Below are positions 63,346 through 64,000 of a DNA stretch of 64,000 nt, one piece after another. Position numbers and translations under genes: made by a program. The notes beneath the pieces were generated by a model, which worked only from the letters and a program-made list of their open reading frames with translations, made no database searches and had not been told where the DNA came from. Where the stretch lies: the NCBI GenBank assembly GCA_018806985.1, contig JADANN010000445.1, positions 2,646,588-2,710,587 on the forward strand, written 5' to 3'. Each line of letters begins with the position of its first letter. Within the stretch, counting starts at the first letter, position 1. This DNA comes from Angiostrongylus vasorum. Lineage: Eukaryota; Nematoda; Chromadorea; Rhabditida; Metastrongylidae.

Positions 63346-64000
63346 TAAATTTCTCATTATTCATGTCTTATTCAAACACAAAGTCTCCATAAGTTGCAGG
63401 GTTGGGGTTGGTTGCACTGCTGTACGTTGTTGGTTGTAGAAAGTAGTATGTTTTTAGACGGTGTGGATTATTAAAGATGCAAATTGTATTTAAAAAGTGC
63501 AAGAGCTTCCTGATTATAAAAACAAATGTAGATGATTTTCTTGTCGTCAGTGAAGTGTAACGAAAAGTTGAAAGAGGAAATTGTAGAAACTCTCACTGAC
63601 GAACATCTAACCCTTTAAAAGAAAAAAAATAATGGTTGTGGGATGCCAAGTAGTGCGCAGATATGCTTATGTACACTTGTCTGCTATCCCCAACTCACCA
63701 ATGTCAAAATCAAATTTGAATAGAAATCACGAAAGATTCGCCATCCTGTCGCAGCGGAAAGACATTCAAGAACTAGGAAAATCGTTTCTGTCCATTACTA
63801 GGTGTGAAAACCCGCATCCCAGGTCTGACGGTCAACCCAATGATCTGCGCTGACGTTCTCGATGTGAATACGAAAAAGCATAGCAAAAACCTATATGAGG
63901 CAAAATAAACGAGCGGAAAGAGAATGAGACGATATCAGCTAAATGCCGAGTGACCTGAGCACCATTTATAATTGGAAATTCGGTGATGCTATATTAAATT
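63346..64000. other. No gene recognised
   Basis: The plus ORF at 63632-63853 (SKSNLNRNHERFAILSQRKD) has no domain or splice support. Confidence 0.35.

Overview
This window looks like repeat-rich, AT-rich chromosomal DNA of a nematode, most likely a strongylid of the hookworm type. The evidence is short introns with TTTCAG-type acceptors, a TM2-domain gene of animal type, and many decayed copies of an RTE-like retrotransposon whose protein resembles, from memory, ORFs abundant in Ancylostoma and Necator gene sets. I could not search a database, so the species is an inference. It is not bacterial or viral: most long ORFs are transposon debris, antisense shadows or (TA)n translations.

Host genes, all on the minus strand. 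(1) A multi-exon gene from about 30.2 kb down to about 6.2 kb encodes a C2H2 zinc-finger and cysteine-rich protein. I reconstructed about 20 exons from splice signals and reading phase. Three fingers are split by introns, and phases agree across most junctions. (2) A TM2-domain gene of the TM2D2 type has exons at 61.96-61.78, 50.02-49.88 and 49.76-49.55 kb. Its 11.8 kb intron holds several transposons. (3) A small three-exon gene at 60.72-60.09 kb lies inside that intron on the same strand.

Mobile DNA fills the rest. RTE-alpha copies (apurinic-type endonuclease plus reverse transcriptase) lie at 7.1-9.4, 9.4-12.0, 12.8-13.8, 16.8-19.0, 23.2-24.6, 34.8-37.0, 41.3-43.6, 50.4-53.3 and 62.8-63.3 kb, all on the plus strand and all broken. 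A second family, RTE-beta, lies at 34.5, 37.2-39.1 and 54.3-56.7 kb, all on the minus strand. Penelope-like element (PLE) debris with GIY-YIG endonuclease remnants lies near 4.2-6.0, 8.0, 12.0-12.8, 31.2-31.5, 33, 35, 40.7, 45.5-47.4 and 48.6 kb. tRNA-headed SINEs, an approximately 800 bp foldback element, MITE-like inverted-repeat elements and (TA)n microsatellites complete the picture.

The most striking signal is a set of about 13 short motifs with the layout of the minimal hammerhead ribozymes known from Penelope-like elements: stem I GCU/AGC, core CUGANGA, a 3-4 bp stem II, GAAA, and a two-base stem III (AC/GU) that should only work as a dimer. Two pairs lie head to head inside long inverted repeats, and one lies in a composite with 48 bp terminal inverted repeats and an 8 bp target duplication.

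The host exons are small islands. Long tracts at 0.8-4.2, 28.3-30.1, 31.5-32.3, 39.1-40.2, 47.4-48.2, 57.5-58.6, 60.7-61.8 and 62.0-62.8 kb show no gene I can support.
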